Shown piece after piece: positions 9,409 to 20,800 of a stretch of DNA of 50,937 nt; the first letter of the stretch is position 1, and every line of letters begins with the position of its first letter. The notes under the pieces were generated by a model. The model saw only the letters and a program-made list of their open reading frames with translations, was not told where the DNA came from and ran no database searches. The position numbers and the translations under genes are program-made. Location of the stretch: the IMG/VR virus record IMGVR_UViG_3300036846_000860, positions 1 through 50,937 of that record; one strand, 5' to 3'. Source of the stretch: a virus.

Positions 9409-11373
9409 CTACCACTTAGGAGTACATTCCATATAGTAAAACGAAAAACCAGAAGCCGTGTTGGTGTTCTTATTATCTGTCACTACAAATAAATCTCCAA
9501 ACGCCTCTCGTTGATTTGCTGGAGTGGGGTTTGGAAGATTGGACGAAATTGTAGCTACCAAGTTCCCATCAATTAAAAAGGCAATAGCAGTCCCAGCGAA
9601 GTTGGGAACAAACTCAAACAAGTGCGGGTTGGTATCCGCAGTGACACCGGTATCAACCACGTTTGATATCCCCGCTGCCTGAATCGTTACAGCCTTAAAA
9701 GTCGTATCTGTTCCGTCGGAGTACCTGAAACCCACGGTCGTCGAATTCGGGGTGTCTGTAGCGTACTTCGTCGTTCCAAGAATTGCCGTCCCGTTCGTTC
9801 CGTTAGCGCTGGCATTCGTCCAGTTCCCAAGCCCGAACCAGTATCGGCTGTTGGTCAGGGTATTCAACTTCACTAAAAAACTCGTCCTGGCGATCGCTAA
9901 GAATGGGAAGTTTACGCTGCTGTTCCCGTCTTGCCCTAAAACAATTCCAAAGGCATCAACACTAGCAGTTGCATTGTTACTGTATGATCTACCTGCTGCG
10001 CGTGTTTGAGTTGGAGGAACTTCGGCTACAACCATCCCAGCGGATGTGGCTAATCCACTAGCTATACCGACGGAGGCTGGACCTCCACCATAAACTGCGT
10101 AAGCAGCTCCGAATCCGTTGGTATAGCGCGACGCCGCCCAGTGATTGTCGCCTTTGATGTTGTAACGAAGTATGTCTCCGTACTCAGCCGTTCCATTGAT
10201 ATTGCTTATCGGGCTACAATCAGATCCAGTACCGCTGAGCAGCCCGGCGTTGTTGACTCTCAAGCATTGGTTCCCGCTTCCAGCAGAGCCTGACAGGGTG
10301 AGCGTAGTTCCCAGGATATCTTTGAACTCTGACGTCCCAGCTTCGACTTTGATTGCTCGCTGAACAGAGCCCCGCAACGGGGTCATGTCCTCGATGTGTA
10401 TTCCGTAAACCTTCGCAGGCTGCACGTTCGGCACGTTGACGCCTGGGGTGATGTGTATTCCGTCTAATTCGCCAGTGATGACCGAATCAACTCCAGCATC
10501 GAGTAGCGTATGAATCGACGACATCTCAACTACTGTCGTGGTTATGCCGTTCAGGCCAGCTAAAGCATCAAAACTTCCACCGTAAAGGGTTTCAACCGTC
10601 GTTGGACTAGTGTTGTGGATAGAACCCGTAAACTTAGCAGCTACTCCGTCGAGAACACCGGTGTCAGCGAGATCCGAAGTGATGTTCGCTGCGACAGGAC
10701 CTCCTGTGATCATCAGAGACTCGTTCGTGGTGAGCCAATTGAAGTTATCGTCACCACCGAAAGTCCCCGCATTATTAAACTGAACATCTGAATTGTTTCC
10801 GCCTGGAGTTCCACCGCCGCCTATTGGACCTCCATTAACGCAGTTGGTGTAAACACATGCATATTTATGTTGAGGGTCTCCAACCGTCCATACACTGTCT
10901 GTTGCCGGGATAACAGACATCGTAACGAGCGGATTACCGTTAACGACTGTCCCTACAACCTGGCTTTGGGGAGAGACAAATTCAAAGCTTGAGATCGGTT
11001 GTGGGTTAACCGCTGACTTAATTAAGACGTTGTTGTACGTACGCGAGACTTTGTTATTGGGTGCGATCGTTACCTTGTACAACGTATTGCTCGGAATGAT
11101 TAAATCATTCGGCCAGACAACGCAGGTGTTAGATGAACCTGACGGATAAAGTGTTGGTTGACCCGAAGCGTTAATCGCGCACTTAGATGAAAGCGCCACC
11201 ACCGTACTGGGAGGGATATTGTAGTTAAACCCTTGATTAGTTGGCACAAGGTCGAACTGGATATACCCACTCGTCGCAACGTTATTGGACGTGTCGGTGA
11301 TAGTTCCCGTAATCACAACGGGCGTTTGCGCCGCGCACGATAACGTTAACAACATCCAAAGTAAGTGTTTCAT
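9409..11373 (-). CDS. Signal-peptide-bearing appendage/fibre-like protein, 654 aa
   Basis: The N-terminus MKHLLWMLLTLSCAAQ is a typical Sec signal peptide with an AQ cleavage site. The lipobox is imperfect (T at -3), so SPase I is more likely. After it comes an Ig/transthyretin-like strand region (VVITGTITDTSNNVATSGY), a Gly-rich linker GGPIGGGGTPGGNNSD, a beta-rich middle typical of phage fibres (NLGS/GGTG style repeats), and a C-terminal jelly-roll-like domain (residues about 470-650). This is the last of four adjacent genes with signal peptides. It may be a secreted or surface-displayed adhesin or a captured host protein used as a fibre; which of these is unresolved. Confidence 0.85.
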   Translation of the reverse strand: MKHLLWMLLTLSCAAQTPVVITGTITDTSNNVATSGYIQFDLVPTNQGFNYNIPPSTVVALSSKCAINASGQPTLYPSGSSNTCVVWPNDLIIPSNTLYKVTIAPNNKVSRTYNNVLIKSAVNPQPISSFEFVSPQSQVVGTVVNGNPLVTMSVIPATDSVWTVGDPQHKYACVYTNCVNGGPIGGGGTPGGNNSDVQFNNAGTFGGDDNFNWLTTNESLMITGGPVAANITSDLADTGVLDGVAAKFTGSIHNTSPTTVETLYGGSFDALAGLNGITTTVVEMSSIHTLLDAGVDSVITGELDGIHITPGVNVPNVQPAKVYGIHIEDMTPLRGSVQRAIKVEAGTSEFKDILGTTLTLSGSAGSGNQCLRVNNAGLLSGTGSDCSPISNINGTAEYGDILRYNIKGDNHWAASRYTNGFGAAYAVYGGGPASVGIASGLATSAGMVVAEVPPTQTRAAGRSYSNNATASVDAFGIVLGQDGNSSVNFPFLAIARTSFLVKLNTLTNSRYWFGLGNWTNASANGTNGTAILGTTKYATDTPNSTTVGFRYSDGTDTTFKAVTIQAAGISNVVDTGVTADTNPHLFEFVPNFAGTAIAFLIDGNLVATISSNLPNPTPANQREAFGDLFVVTDNKNTNTASGFSFYYMECTPKW

Positions 11374-14300
11374 TTTATCACCGCGTGTCGTATAACAACC
11401 GGACCGAATACCTGTGGGTTATTACTCTGCACATCCGGGAACGGCCCCGTCCCACAAGCTGTTGGACAGACATAAAGTGTTGACGTTTGTGCTTGATCAA
11501 ACAACGCGAAGTTCGCTCCCATGTCAGTGCCATCATCAGCCTGAAACGCTCCACCCGCAGCGTACTGGCTAGTCTGTCCGTTACAGGCAGCTTCCCCATG
11601 ACACAACGCGTAATCATGCCAGTTAGGCAACGCGTAGTTGAATGAAGATGTTGTTATATTACCCCGCACACCCAAACAATTTTCGGTTGCAGGGTTATTT
11701 GTTGTACAGTTAGGTGTTGACGTTCCCCACAACGTTTGAGGAACAATCGCTGCGTGGGTGGTTGTATACTCAGTATAACAAGCTGCAATCCCACCAGCTC
11801 CCGCAGCGTGACCCGAACAAGTAACGGCGGTGTCGCGACCCGGAATGGCGTTGTGATGATACGCCTCAGTCAGCTCATCCATCTCACAGCTTGTCGTTCT
11901 CGTACCTTCACCAACCGGAGGAGCGTTAGCACCACCGAAGGTTGAGATTGTATTAATCCAAGTAAACGCTGTTGTTAACGTACATGCGTGGGTACCAGCG
12001 AGTGCTGGTGAGCTGGGGTCTGCTGCTTGACCCGCCGTAAACCCATAGTCACTATTATGAGCTCCAAACCAGTGATCGGGAGACCCCTGTAGGTTGTTGA
12101 CGGTACACGTGACGGGAGTGCTTTGGTCTGTGCCTGGGTTAGCGTATGTTACAGTCAGCGCTGTTGGATCCACGCCAGGTAAAACCGGAGGACCTAACAC
12201 TTTCGAGTTGAACGCTGGTGTTGAGTTAAACGTCGTGTCACTACAGTTGTATACCAAAATTGGATCGCCCGCGTGGAATCGAGACTGTCCGTTTGCGTTA
12301 GCGTCGGAACCTGTCAACACCGCGGTGGCCACTCCGTTCAACCTTGTCACGGACGCTGGCCAGTTCGTACCAGAGTTGTCAGCCGCCATCCGGGTTGTAA
12401 ATATAGCTGCCAAGTTGCATTGAGGAGTGGTAGCGTCGATGTTATATTGAAGGTTGTTGACGAAGTGATAATTAGCTACAATATCAGATACTCCGCCTCC
12501 AGCGCCTACTCCGTTGTTGGAACGGAACCCTTGTGAGGTACCCGAACAATCGTTACGGATGATGTTGTTCGTAATCGTGTTATTCATCTGGGTGGTCCAA
12601 TAATTTATACCCCCACCCACGGCGCTTGTTTGATTCGCCTTACTCGAGATTACCTGTCCCTGCCCTCCGCTGAAGTCGCCATTCTCAAGGATGTCACCAT
12701 CGATAACAATACGGTTGTTGAACTTACCCTCATGAGCGTTTTTACGAACGTAACCGTTTAATGAATAACCCGTTCCAGCTTGTACGCTGACGGAAGTGAT
12801 AACACCCGCAGAAACCGTATTGACAGCAATGTTACCTCCCGACCCACCCGCTTGCGTTACCGTCAAAACATTCGATGCTGTGTAGGTACCACTCGTACCA
12901 CCACTCCCTAATGTGATGCCCGTGATACCACCAGCTGGACTCACACTCGTGATATTGATAGTTGCTCCAACCCCAGTTCCAGTGTTAACTGTCGTTGCAA
13001 GTCCGTTTTGAACGTGGTAACCCGTCCCAGATACAACAGTTATCCCTGTGACAGAGTTACCCGCTCCAAGGCTCGTTACCAACACAGTACCACCAACACC
13101 ACCAGCATCGTAAGGGCTTGATAACGTCAATACATCGTTTAACGCATACCCCGATCCGTTATTCATCGGAGAGACGGTAACAATCCCTTGTTGGTTAGGA
13201 GCGCCGTTGGTTGTTTGTAAATGGACTGTTGCACCCGTGCTGCCGCCCGTCCCACCCGTTGTCGGGTAAACACTATTCGGGTCAAAGCCAGCTGCCTGCG
13301 CTAACACCCATGAGTAAGGGTAACTAAACCTGTTACCTCGATCCTCCATATCCGACCCGACATCAAAGTTCGGGATTGAAACGTTAGCAGCAAACCCACC
13401 CGTCATTGTTGTTTCGGTCTCACCCTCAAACCAGTTATGAACCTGTTTAATTTGTTTACCGTATAGAATCGAGACAACCTGCCCTTCATTACCAGGTCGC
13501 CACATTTGATCGCCGTACATATATGAGTCAGAACACTGCACGCAGTTATAATCGATACCATGGGGAATGACGTTGAATCCTGTACCACCGCCAACCGCTA
13601 CACCAGCAACGACCGGTGCGTCCTGTGCATCACCGTGGATGTAGGTATACGCAACATGCATATGGTGAGCGAGTTCACTTTCCAACGTCTCACTTTCCTG
13701 ACCGAACTTAATGATTGCTTGGTTGCTCGTATCTCCCGGTGACGGGTGAATGTTCGCGTTCAGTATAGCGTAATGATGGGGGCCTATAAAATTAGAATCC
13801 CACATCGCGGTTAAGATTTGGTTATTACCCCCATTAAGCTCCCACATTGACGCCACGTCGTTGTACGCGCTCGTGTTTGTGTTTACCCCGTTCGCTAATG
13901 TGAACGCTCCACTCACTGGGGTTACAACCGTACCTAACTGGTATGACATTTGTGTAGCGTTACAACCAACGTTACGGATACCAGGTTGGGTTGATTGTGG
14001 AACGTTATCTTGTATCCCATGCGAGCAGACTGTACGCCCCAGCGGGAGGGGAGCTGTACTAGTTAGGATAATGAAGTTGGTTGAGTTATCATTCACTGTC
14101 TGTGGGAGTGTAAGACCTGTCAACCCCGGTGCGGTAAATACGTGACCCGCTGGAATAAAGATTGTCGTTCCTGTACCGTTACTAGTTCTGCAAGTTTCAG
14201 CATCGTTGATTGCTTGTTGTAAACTCGTCCACGAATCGGCGGTGTACGCTGGAAAGGTGGTTGCTCCACACGTCCATCCTCCTCCCGTACCAACCGACGG

Positions 14301-17093
14301 GAAGTTAATTACATTAACTGTCGTTCCCACATACTCCAACGAGTTAACCCAGATTTGGGGGAGCTGGGTGATGTCAGGAGGGAAGGCGGTGAAGTTAACT
14401 CCGGTGACATTGCCACTCGCTACGATAACGGCGATACTACGCGGTTTAAACGTCCATACCACCCCGGTAGGGATGATTGTGTAATTACCGTTACCTAAGC
14501 TTGGGATTGTGTAATTACCGGATGCGTTTGCGACAACCGAGCCTGTAGCCGTTCCGCTGTATGTAACGGTCGCGTTAGCGCCTTGTGACCCCAACGCTCC
14601 CGAGATTGAAAACGTAGCTGCTGCTACGGATTGATACGCACCAAAATCAGGTAACGCTGGACGGGTCACTCCATCTTTATCAAGTGGAGCTACCGTGTTA
14701 ACGTTTGTTGTGGAAGCATGATGTGCGGTTAGGTGGTAATCATGCGCTGCTTGGTTTGCGACAAAGGCAGCGTTGAAGGCGAGGTTAGTACCTACATTAT
14801 AACCGAAATTGTTCGTGACCGTAGGCGTGGAGCCGCTAGCAACGTTCAGGAAGCGGGCTGCGGTGACGTCAGCTGTGTTTTGGTAGATCAGGCGTGTGTC
14901 ACTATTATCAGTGTAGAAGGCGAAGCCCAGCGAGGCGAGATTGGGCCCATAGATGATGTTGTTATAGACAGTTGCCTGGTGCTGTAAGCGGATGGCTGAG
15001 TTGACCGCAGTGCATGAAGGCGTCAGATTGCAGGTAGAACCCGGGCCAGTGTTCGAGATTACGTTATTGGTGACGAAGTCGTTGGCTGTGTTAGTGGGCG
15101 TGGACGACTTGAGCATGATGGCTGAGTCTACGAACTGGTTGTTACCCAGCGAGTTGTGATCGCAGACGTTGCTATCTATGACCGTGTTGTTCGTGAAGTC
15201 CTTCACGTTCACGCACTCGGTTTGAGTGTTCGTAATCGTGTTGCCCTGGAGGGTGACGTGATTGGTTGTGTCCGTGTTATCGCCCGAGGTGCCGAGGTAG
15301 AAACCATCACCGTTCGTTGTCGTATCCAAGCCACAGTTATTGATAGTGGAGTTGGACCATGTAACGTTGCTGGGGACGGCGCCTGAGCAGAATGCAGACG
15401 TACATTTCTTGATATAGTTGCAAGCCCCCTGTGCATCATGGATATTCATATTAGAGAACGTGATATTCGAGCCGCCTTCGACCTGCGTCTCCTCCTCCGC
15501 ACCACTAATCTCTAATCCGCTGATGTCCATAAACTGAATGTTTTGTAGACGAAACCCAGACCCAGTAGTAACACCTGTAATGTGAGGATTATCACCAGGG
15601 AATTTTGTAATTACAGTATGAGCTCCGCTAGTACCTGAAGGACCTTGAACGAGTAAGAACCCACTGGTCATTGGATACGTTCCGGTTCTCATCTGGACCG
15701 TATCACCACTCGCCATACGTGTTAATGCGAATGACAATGTACAAAACGGAGCTGCTAACGTACCCGCCTGCCCCGCTGTATCTGCGCAGTTTGGCCCACT
15801 CCCACCAGGAGCGTTTGAGTTGTTTACGATATAGGTTACATTACCAGCTACAGCATAACCAGATGCACCGACGACCGCGTAGTTACAGGTACCGGATAAC
15901 CCCGTTGCTGGATTAGGGCAAGCCGCAGGACTGTAACTATACGTTACAGGACAACCTGCAGTTACATCAGCAGCTGACTCACAACGTAAGAGTGATGTAG
16001 GAAATGTCTTCGCGGGTGTTGTAACAATACCATCACACTTACTACCTGGGTTCGAACAAACAAGCGCTGCTGAACCAACCTGTACAAGTGTGGTGCCCTG
16101 AACCAAAGCCGTAAAGCCGGGGTTATTCCAAGCATACAACGGATTCCACTTTGTTGGATCCGACGTGCTTGTACCCGTACTAGCTGCAGGTTCGATACCC
16201 TGTGATAACATCGCTTGGATAGGCCAAGTACCGGAAGGACAATCATCTGTGAGGATAATGTTTTGTCCACTAACCGTCGTATCGTTTCCAAAAATAATTC
16301 CAGAACCGCCTCTGATTTTAATCGGTACGGTATTACCGTTCGGGTGAGTATGATGGTTGTTATAAAACTCAAACCAACGGGCACCGTTTTCTCCCGTACA
16401 AGTTCCAGGAGAACTACCGTGGGTTTCTACACCAGCATTGATAAAGTCGTTGAAACGTGCAACAAACCTACCACCGTAGTATGTTTGAAAGAAGGCGTAG
16501 TTTGAAGTTGTAGTACCCGTTATCGTGTTCCCTTCGATATAGACGAGGTTTAAACCGCCGGGAGTAACATCGTTAGTACGACCGGTCATGTCACTCGGCC
16601 CGCCACCTCCATTAATCGTAATCTCTTCCGCGAGGGCGGTAGCGTCGGTTAGTGTGTTGTGGTAGATTACCCCACCACCAAACCCGTTTGTTTGGATACA
16701 AGCATCACAACCGTTGAACGTGTTATCGTGGACAAGCCAAGTTTGTCCTGTTGGAGAGAACCGAACGGTTACCTTACCGTTGGCTGTACCGTTAAACGTG
16801 AAGTTCTCAATCTCGAGATGCGTACTAGCTGTTGCTGTGGTTGTTGCGTTAATGATGTTTGAACCCGACGAAGTAACGATACATCCACGACCGTTTAGAA
16901 TAATATTCTTCGTGAACGTAATGTTTGTAGACCATGTAACCGTTCCGGGGCTAGCTGGTCCTTGTACTGTATCACCATCAGCTGAAGCTGTAATCTGCGT
17001 GTTGAAATCGGCAGCAGCACAGGTGGCTGCAGTCCGAACAGTAGCGTGTGCTACTCCGACGAGTACTAGAAGTGCTAAGATGAGTTTGCGCAT
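11370..17093 (-). CDS. Exported giant beta-helix protein, 1907 aa
   Basis: The start is taken at 17093 because it forms TAATG with the upstream stop and begins MRKLILALLVLVGVAHA, a clean Sec signal peptide. A longer frame to 17129 is less likely. Residues about 20-300 form a pectate-lyase-like right-handed beta-helix. A second helix (about 420-780) ends with the choice-of-anchor-Q hallmark LDKDGVTRPALPDFGAYQ. Next come an SdrD/carboxypeptidase-regulatory-like domain (about 785-870, GNYTIIPTG) and a third large beta-helix/Gly-rich region to the C-terminus. This architecture is common in acidobacterial exported proteins, and beta-helices also form phage tailspikes. Polysaccharide binding or cleavage is inferred; no catalytic residues were identified. 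Confidence 0.88.
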   Translation of the reverse strand: MRKLILALLVLVGVAHATVRTAATCAAADFNTQITASADGDTVQGPASPGTVTWSTNITFTKNIILNGRGCIVTSSGSNIINATTTATASTHLEIENFTFNGTANGKVTVRFSPTGQTWLVHDNTFNGCDACIQTNGFGGGVIYHNTLTDATALAEEITINGGGGPSDMTGRTNDVTPGGLNLVYIEGNTITGTTTSNYAFFQTYYGGRFVARFNDFINAGVETHGSSPGTCTGENGARWFEFYNNHHTHPNGNTVPIKIRGGSGIIFGNDTTVSGQNIILTDDCPSGTWPIQAMLSQGIEPAASTGTSTSDPTKWNPLYAWNNPGFTALVQGTTLVQVGSAALVCSNPGSKCDGIVTTPAKTFPTSLLRCESAADVTAGCPVTYSYSPAACPNPATGLSGTCNYAVVGASGYAVAGNVTYIVNNSNAPGGSGPNCADTAGQAGTLAAPFCTLSFALTRMASGDTVQMRTGTYPMTSGFLLVQGPSGTSGAHTVITKFPGDNPHITGVTTGSGFRLQNIQFMDISGLEISGAEEETQVEGGSNITFSNMNIHDAQGACNYIKKCTSAFCSGAVPSNVTWSNSTINNCGLDTTTNGDGFYLGTSGDNTDTTNHVTLQGNTITNTQTECVNVKDFTNNTVIDSNVCDHNSLGNNQFVDSAIMLKSSTPTNTANDFVTNNVISNTGPGSTCNLTPSCTAVNSAIRLQHQATVYNNIIYGPNLASLGFAFYTDNSDTRLIYQNTADVTAARFLNVASGSTPTVTNNFGYNVGTNLAFNAAFVANQAAHDYHLTAHHASTTNVNTVAPLDKDGVTRPALPDFGAYQSVAAATFSISGALGSQGANATVTYSGTATGSVVANASGNYTIPSLGNGNYTIIPTGVVWTFKPRSIAVIVASGNVTGVNFTAFPPDITQLPQIWVNSLEYVGTTVNVINFPSVGTGGGWTCGATTFPAYTADSWTSLQQAINDAETCRTSNGTGTTIFIPAGHVFTAPGLTGLTLPQTVNDNSTNFIILTSTAPLPLGRTVCSHGIQDNVPQSTQPGIRNVGCNATQMSYQLGTVVTPVSGAFTLANGVNTNTSAYNDVASMWELNGGNNQILTAMWDSNFIGPHHYAILNANIHPSPGDTSNQAIIKFGQESETLESELAHHMHVAYTYIHGDAQDAPVVAGVAVGGGTGFNVIPHGIDYNCVQCSDSYMYGDQMWRPGNEGQVVSILYGKQIKQVHNWFEGETETTMTGGFAANVSIPNFDVGSDMEDRGNRFSYPYSWVLAQAAGFDPNSVYPTTGGTGGSTGATVHLQTTNGAPNQQGIVTVSPMNNGSGYALNDVLTLSSPYDAGGVGGTVLVTSLGAGNSVTGITVVSGTGYHVQNGLATTVNTGTGVGATINITSVSPAGGITGITLGSGGTSGTYTASNVLTVTQAGGSGGNIAVNTVSAGVITSVSVQAGTGYSLNGYVRKNAHEGKFNNRIVIDGDILENGDFSGGQGQVISSKANQTSAVGGGINYWTTQMNNTITNNIIRNDCSGTSQGFRSNNGVGAGGGVSDIVANYHFVNNLQYNIDATTPQCNLAAIFTTRMAADNSGTNWPASVTRLNGVATAVLTGSDANANGQSRFHAGDPILVYNCSDTTFNSTPAFNSKVLGPPVLPGVDPTALTVTYANPGTDQSTPVTCTVNNLQGSPDHWFGAHNSDYGFTAGQAADPSSPALAGTHACTLTTAFTWINTISTFGGANAPPVGEGTRTTSCEMDELTEAYHHNAIPGRDTAVTCSGHAAGAGGIAACYTEYTTTHAAIVPQTLWGTSTPNCTTNNPATENCLGVRGNITTSSFNYALPNWHDYALCHGEAACNGQTSQYAAGGAFQADDGTDMGANFALFDQAQTSTLYVCPTACGTGPFPDVQSNNPQVFGPVVIRHAVIK

Positions 17094-17806
17094 TAGTTTG
17101 TGCTCATCGCGACTGACATTGACACCCAACTTGAACCAGCTGCTGTGTTACGACCTACCGACGGTGTGTATGTAGCAGCTCCAACGTTAATCTGATAAAC
17201 CTCAGCGCTCACCTGACCGCCTGCGCTTTGATTACCCAACGTCCACGAACCGCTGGCTGTTAATGTTTCAACTGTAACCTGTTGGGCTAACTCTCCAAAC
17301 ACGACGTAAGCTGCACCTGGGACGACTACTGACACGCCCACTACAGGGTTGGCGTCACTTACAGCTGCTGACGTTCCGTGAACGAAATTAGCTGTGTTCC
17401 AACCGTTGGTTGAGCTGAATGCGTAGTAGGTTACGCGACAACTGGGGGTGCAGTTAGTTCCACCAAACACTGGTGTAGCAGAACTGGCTATACACCATAA
17501 GCCTGTATTCTGGGCTGATGTACCACCACTACCTGTAGTCGCTCCGGTAAATGTTCCGCTTGCACTACAACCTGAAGTAACCGAAAGAGTTGAGGTTGGA
17601 CTAACGGCGTTATTGGATGAAGTAACAATCAACAGATTGCCAACGGCTTGACCGGTGGGAGAGATACCTGGGCCTCCAGATGCGCCTGCGGTGACCCACG
17701 CGATCGTGCCTGTGCCTCCTCCGCCACCCGCGCCCTTATTACGCATGGGAGTTATATACTGACCCATCAGAGGTATAAGCAACAACAATGTAGTTAGTAG
17801 TTTCAT
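17093..17806 (-). CDS. Exported beta-rich protein, 237 aa
   Basis: The N-terminus MKLLTTLLLLIPLMGQ is a hydrophobic signal peptide, followed by a Gly-rich linker (KGAGGGGGTG) and a predominantly beta domain rich in Ser, Thr, Ala and Gly with four to five Cys that may form disulphides. Start and stop overlap both neighbours by one base (TAATG), so it belongs to the same coupled block. It resembles small exported Ig/jelly-roll domains found in soil bacteria. Function unknown; a fibre subunit or secreted adhesin is plausible. Confidence 0.83.
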   Translation of the reverse strand: MKLLTTLLLLIPLMGQYITPMRNKGAGGGGGTGTIAWVTAGASGGPGISPTGQAVGNLLIVTSSNNAVSPTSTLSVTSGCSASGTFTGATTGSGGTSAQNTGLWCIASSATPVFGGTNCTPSCRVTYYAFSSTNGWNTANFVHGTSAAVSDANPVVGVSVVVPGAAYVVFGELAQQVTVETLTASGSWTLGNQSAGGQVSAEVYQINVGAATYTPSVGRNTAAGSSWVSMSVAMSTN

Positions 17807-20800
17807 TAGTTTGCTTGAACCGTGATTAATCTCGGGACGGTTAACGTTATCTGAGCTACGTTGACAGTAGCGGTTGCAGTACCGTTTCCACTTGTTACCT
17901 TCAGAACCACCGTCGATCCAGCTACACAGTTGTTGCCGCTGGTGAGGTTAGCGAACTGTCCAGTCTCCGACCACATACGGTTCGCGACCGCCATTGTCTT
18001 ACCGGTGGAGGTAGTTTCAGCCACAAACGCGGGATCGTCACTTACCGACCCGTCAGATTTAGTACATGCGGTTGAGATCGTCCACTTTATCGTACCGGTG
18101 GTGTTGGTTCCTGAACCGTAAACGATGTTCCAGTACGGTTGGGTTGCTGTATCCCAATCGAATGGGAGTTGGAAGACGAATTGAGAGTTGGTGGTTGTGT
18201 TGTTGTTAGCCCATTGCAACACACCGCCGAGGTTGTTAGTACCTGCACGACAAGCTATAGTTGGAGCGTTTGTCGCTGGGATAGACCATCCCGCTCCAGC
18301 GGTTGCGTTGTTGCAGTTGGCTGCGGGTACGATTAAGTGTTCCGGGAAGTCGACGTAAGTGATTGCTCTACTCGCGCCTCCTGCTACCGCGACTTGGTTA
18401 GCAGCGGTGGCTGCTAGCGTTGCAGTGTTGACGTTCCCTATCAGCGTTCCCGAATCAGCAATCTGCCCGGCGGTGCCAGAAAAACTAACAATCCTACCAC
18501 TCGTTACGCTTGACGGTCCTGTTGGGATCGCTGCACCTGCACCCGCGATTACTTTCCCGCTCAACTGAGTTGCGTTGATATTACCGGTACCGATCGCGCT
18601 TAACAAACCGGTTGTATCTACTCTAACACCGTTTGCGGTACCTAAAGCAGTGACTTGGAGTGGGTTTAACGTACTTGCCGCTAACGTGTTAATGTTAACC
18701 AAGAACGGAGTACCGGTTGAGGTGGAAGCAGCTGACTCAGTAAACGTGTTAGCTGACGCGCTAGCTGTTGTCAACTGGTTCTGCCACGTCATCGTGAAGT
18801 TACCGTTAACAAACGTTTTGCTGACAGCCAAGTTGTTGATTTGGTCGAGGGTGGCGGAACTACCACTACACGCTCCCCACGTCATCGGACTAGTGCCGCC
18901 ACCTGCGGACGTTAAACACTGTCCTGCTGATCCCGCGGTTGTCGGAAGGTTGAAGTTGTAAGTGCCAGCAGCTGACTGTGGTTGGATTGTGATCGTGCCG
19001 CTACCACCTCCAGCAAGTCCGAGTGTACCGGTTCCTATTGTTGAAGAACCGATTGTGGGAGTTCCAGAAAAGTTTGCCGCGTTAGAGGTGACGCCGGTTA
19101 AAAGCGTACCGGTAGCACCCACCGAAATTTGAGCGAGAGAAGAAGTACCGTTTCCTACCACCAACCCGTTAGTTGTAAATGAAGAGTTACCAGTTCCACC
19201 GTTGGGTACTGATGTGGTACCAGTTACATCTCCACCCGCTGCAAGATTAACAGGACCAATCGTTAACTGTGAGATGTGAGTGGAAGCAGCTCCTACATGC
19301 ATAATACCCGCTGTACCGTTCTCACCCGTTGGAGGTTGCCAAGCATAGTTTGTGATGCTAGCAGCGTTGGGGGCGATTAAGTTAAACGCGCTAGTTACGA
19401 GGGTTGGTGAAACCGTTGTTGCGGGGATACCGATTAAGTTACCCCCGCCAGTTCCAGTGATTGTTAAGCTGTTAGCGCTGAGGTTACCGGACGAGTCGGT
19501 GGTTAGTCCGGAGTTAGAGGTGATTGCCGACGCGCCAGAAGCGTATGTAACTTGGTTGGCGACTAGCGCCGCTCCCGTGATACTACCAGTAGTACATGCT
19601 CCCCATGCTGGGTCTGTACCGTTGGAGGTTAAACATTGGTTGGTTGTACCGACAGCTAACCGCGTATCTCCTGTAGCACCCTGGTAAATCATATCACCAC
19701 GGGTTGTAGTTGGAGAGAGGTTGTTGAAAGCTGCGCTGGCGGTTGTTGCTCCGGTGCCACCTTGTAGAACTGTAACAGCAGCGTTGTCGGTCAGGACGTT
19801 GGCGCTAGCGTTGGGGAACGTGAATGTTTTTGCGCTGGTTGCTGGACCTGCGACGGTAAAGAACGCGTTAGCTGTCCCGCCCTGCGCCGAAGGTAACGGA
19901 GAAGCGAGATGTGTGGCTGTTACTTGATTGGAGGTGTTAATGTCTGTACCGGTTAGCGCGATCGAGCTGTTGACGAAGGCAGACGTTAACGTTGTACAGG
20001 TTGGTGCTGCATCAGCGTTTTCTGCCGTTACTACCTGGTTGGTACATGTTCCATTACCTGCTGGGGATAACGACGACGCGATGAACGCTCCAGCGCCGTT
20101 TGATTTAGGCACACGACCGGATGCTGCTGCTGATAGGTTGGTTCCCGTACCACCTTGTGCTGCCGTCACCAACGCAGCATCCGTTAATACGTTCGCGTTC
20201 GAGTTAGGGAAGGTAAAGGTTTTTACAGACGCAGCTGGTCCTGCCACCGCGAAGAATGCGTTCGCTGTACCGCCTTGAGCTGCCGGGAGGGCAGAAGCTA
20301 AGTGGGTTGCTGTGACTTGATCACTCGTGTTGATATCTACACCGGAAGCAACCACGTTGATAGCTGTATTACTACCATTCTTCATCAACCAACGGGTTGC
20401 TGTAGTGTCATACCACAACCAACCGGAGCCTGCAATTCCCGTCGGAGCGGCTTGTGCGGTACTAACTAACGGGCCTACGGACATTACCAAACCGCCAGTG
20501 TCAGCGATCGTCACCTTCGTTGCGTCGTCGGACACGCTAGAATCACCCAACGTTAACGAAGCTGTGGCTTTGGGGATTTTGTTTGTAGTCATCCCAGCGC
20601 CAGCACCTACCGCACCTGTAGCGCAGTTACCGGGTGCCCAAGTACCGCTTACACCCACAACGCATTGTCCGTCGGTACCATACGCTACGTTACCGTAGGT
20701 GTTTAATCCCGTACCAACGATTAAACCTCCCTTTGCTGTAGCGGGAGCGAGACCGTTGAATAATGCAGCTACACTAGCAGCGTTTATACCTGTTCCACCG

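Noticed and set aside
9409-11373. Lipoprotein signal in the 654-aa protein
   Set aside because: LTLSC lacks a proper lipobox, and cleavage before the Gln after CAA by signal peptidase I is simpler.
16030-16210. GGTTCGA-like stretches suggesting tRNA T-loops
   Set aside because: They lie inside the beta-helix gene and no acceptor or anticodon stems can be formed.
17094-17129. Longer N-terminus for the 1907-residue beta-helix protein
   Set aside because: The upstream ATG adds 12 polar residues before a perfect signal peptide, while the ATG at 17093 overlaps the previous stop in the TAATG style used across the operon.
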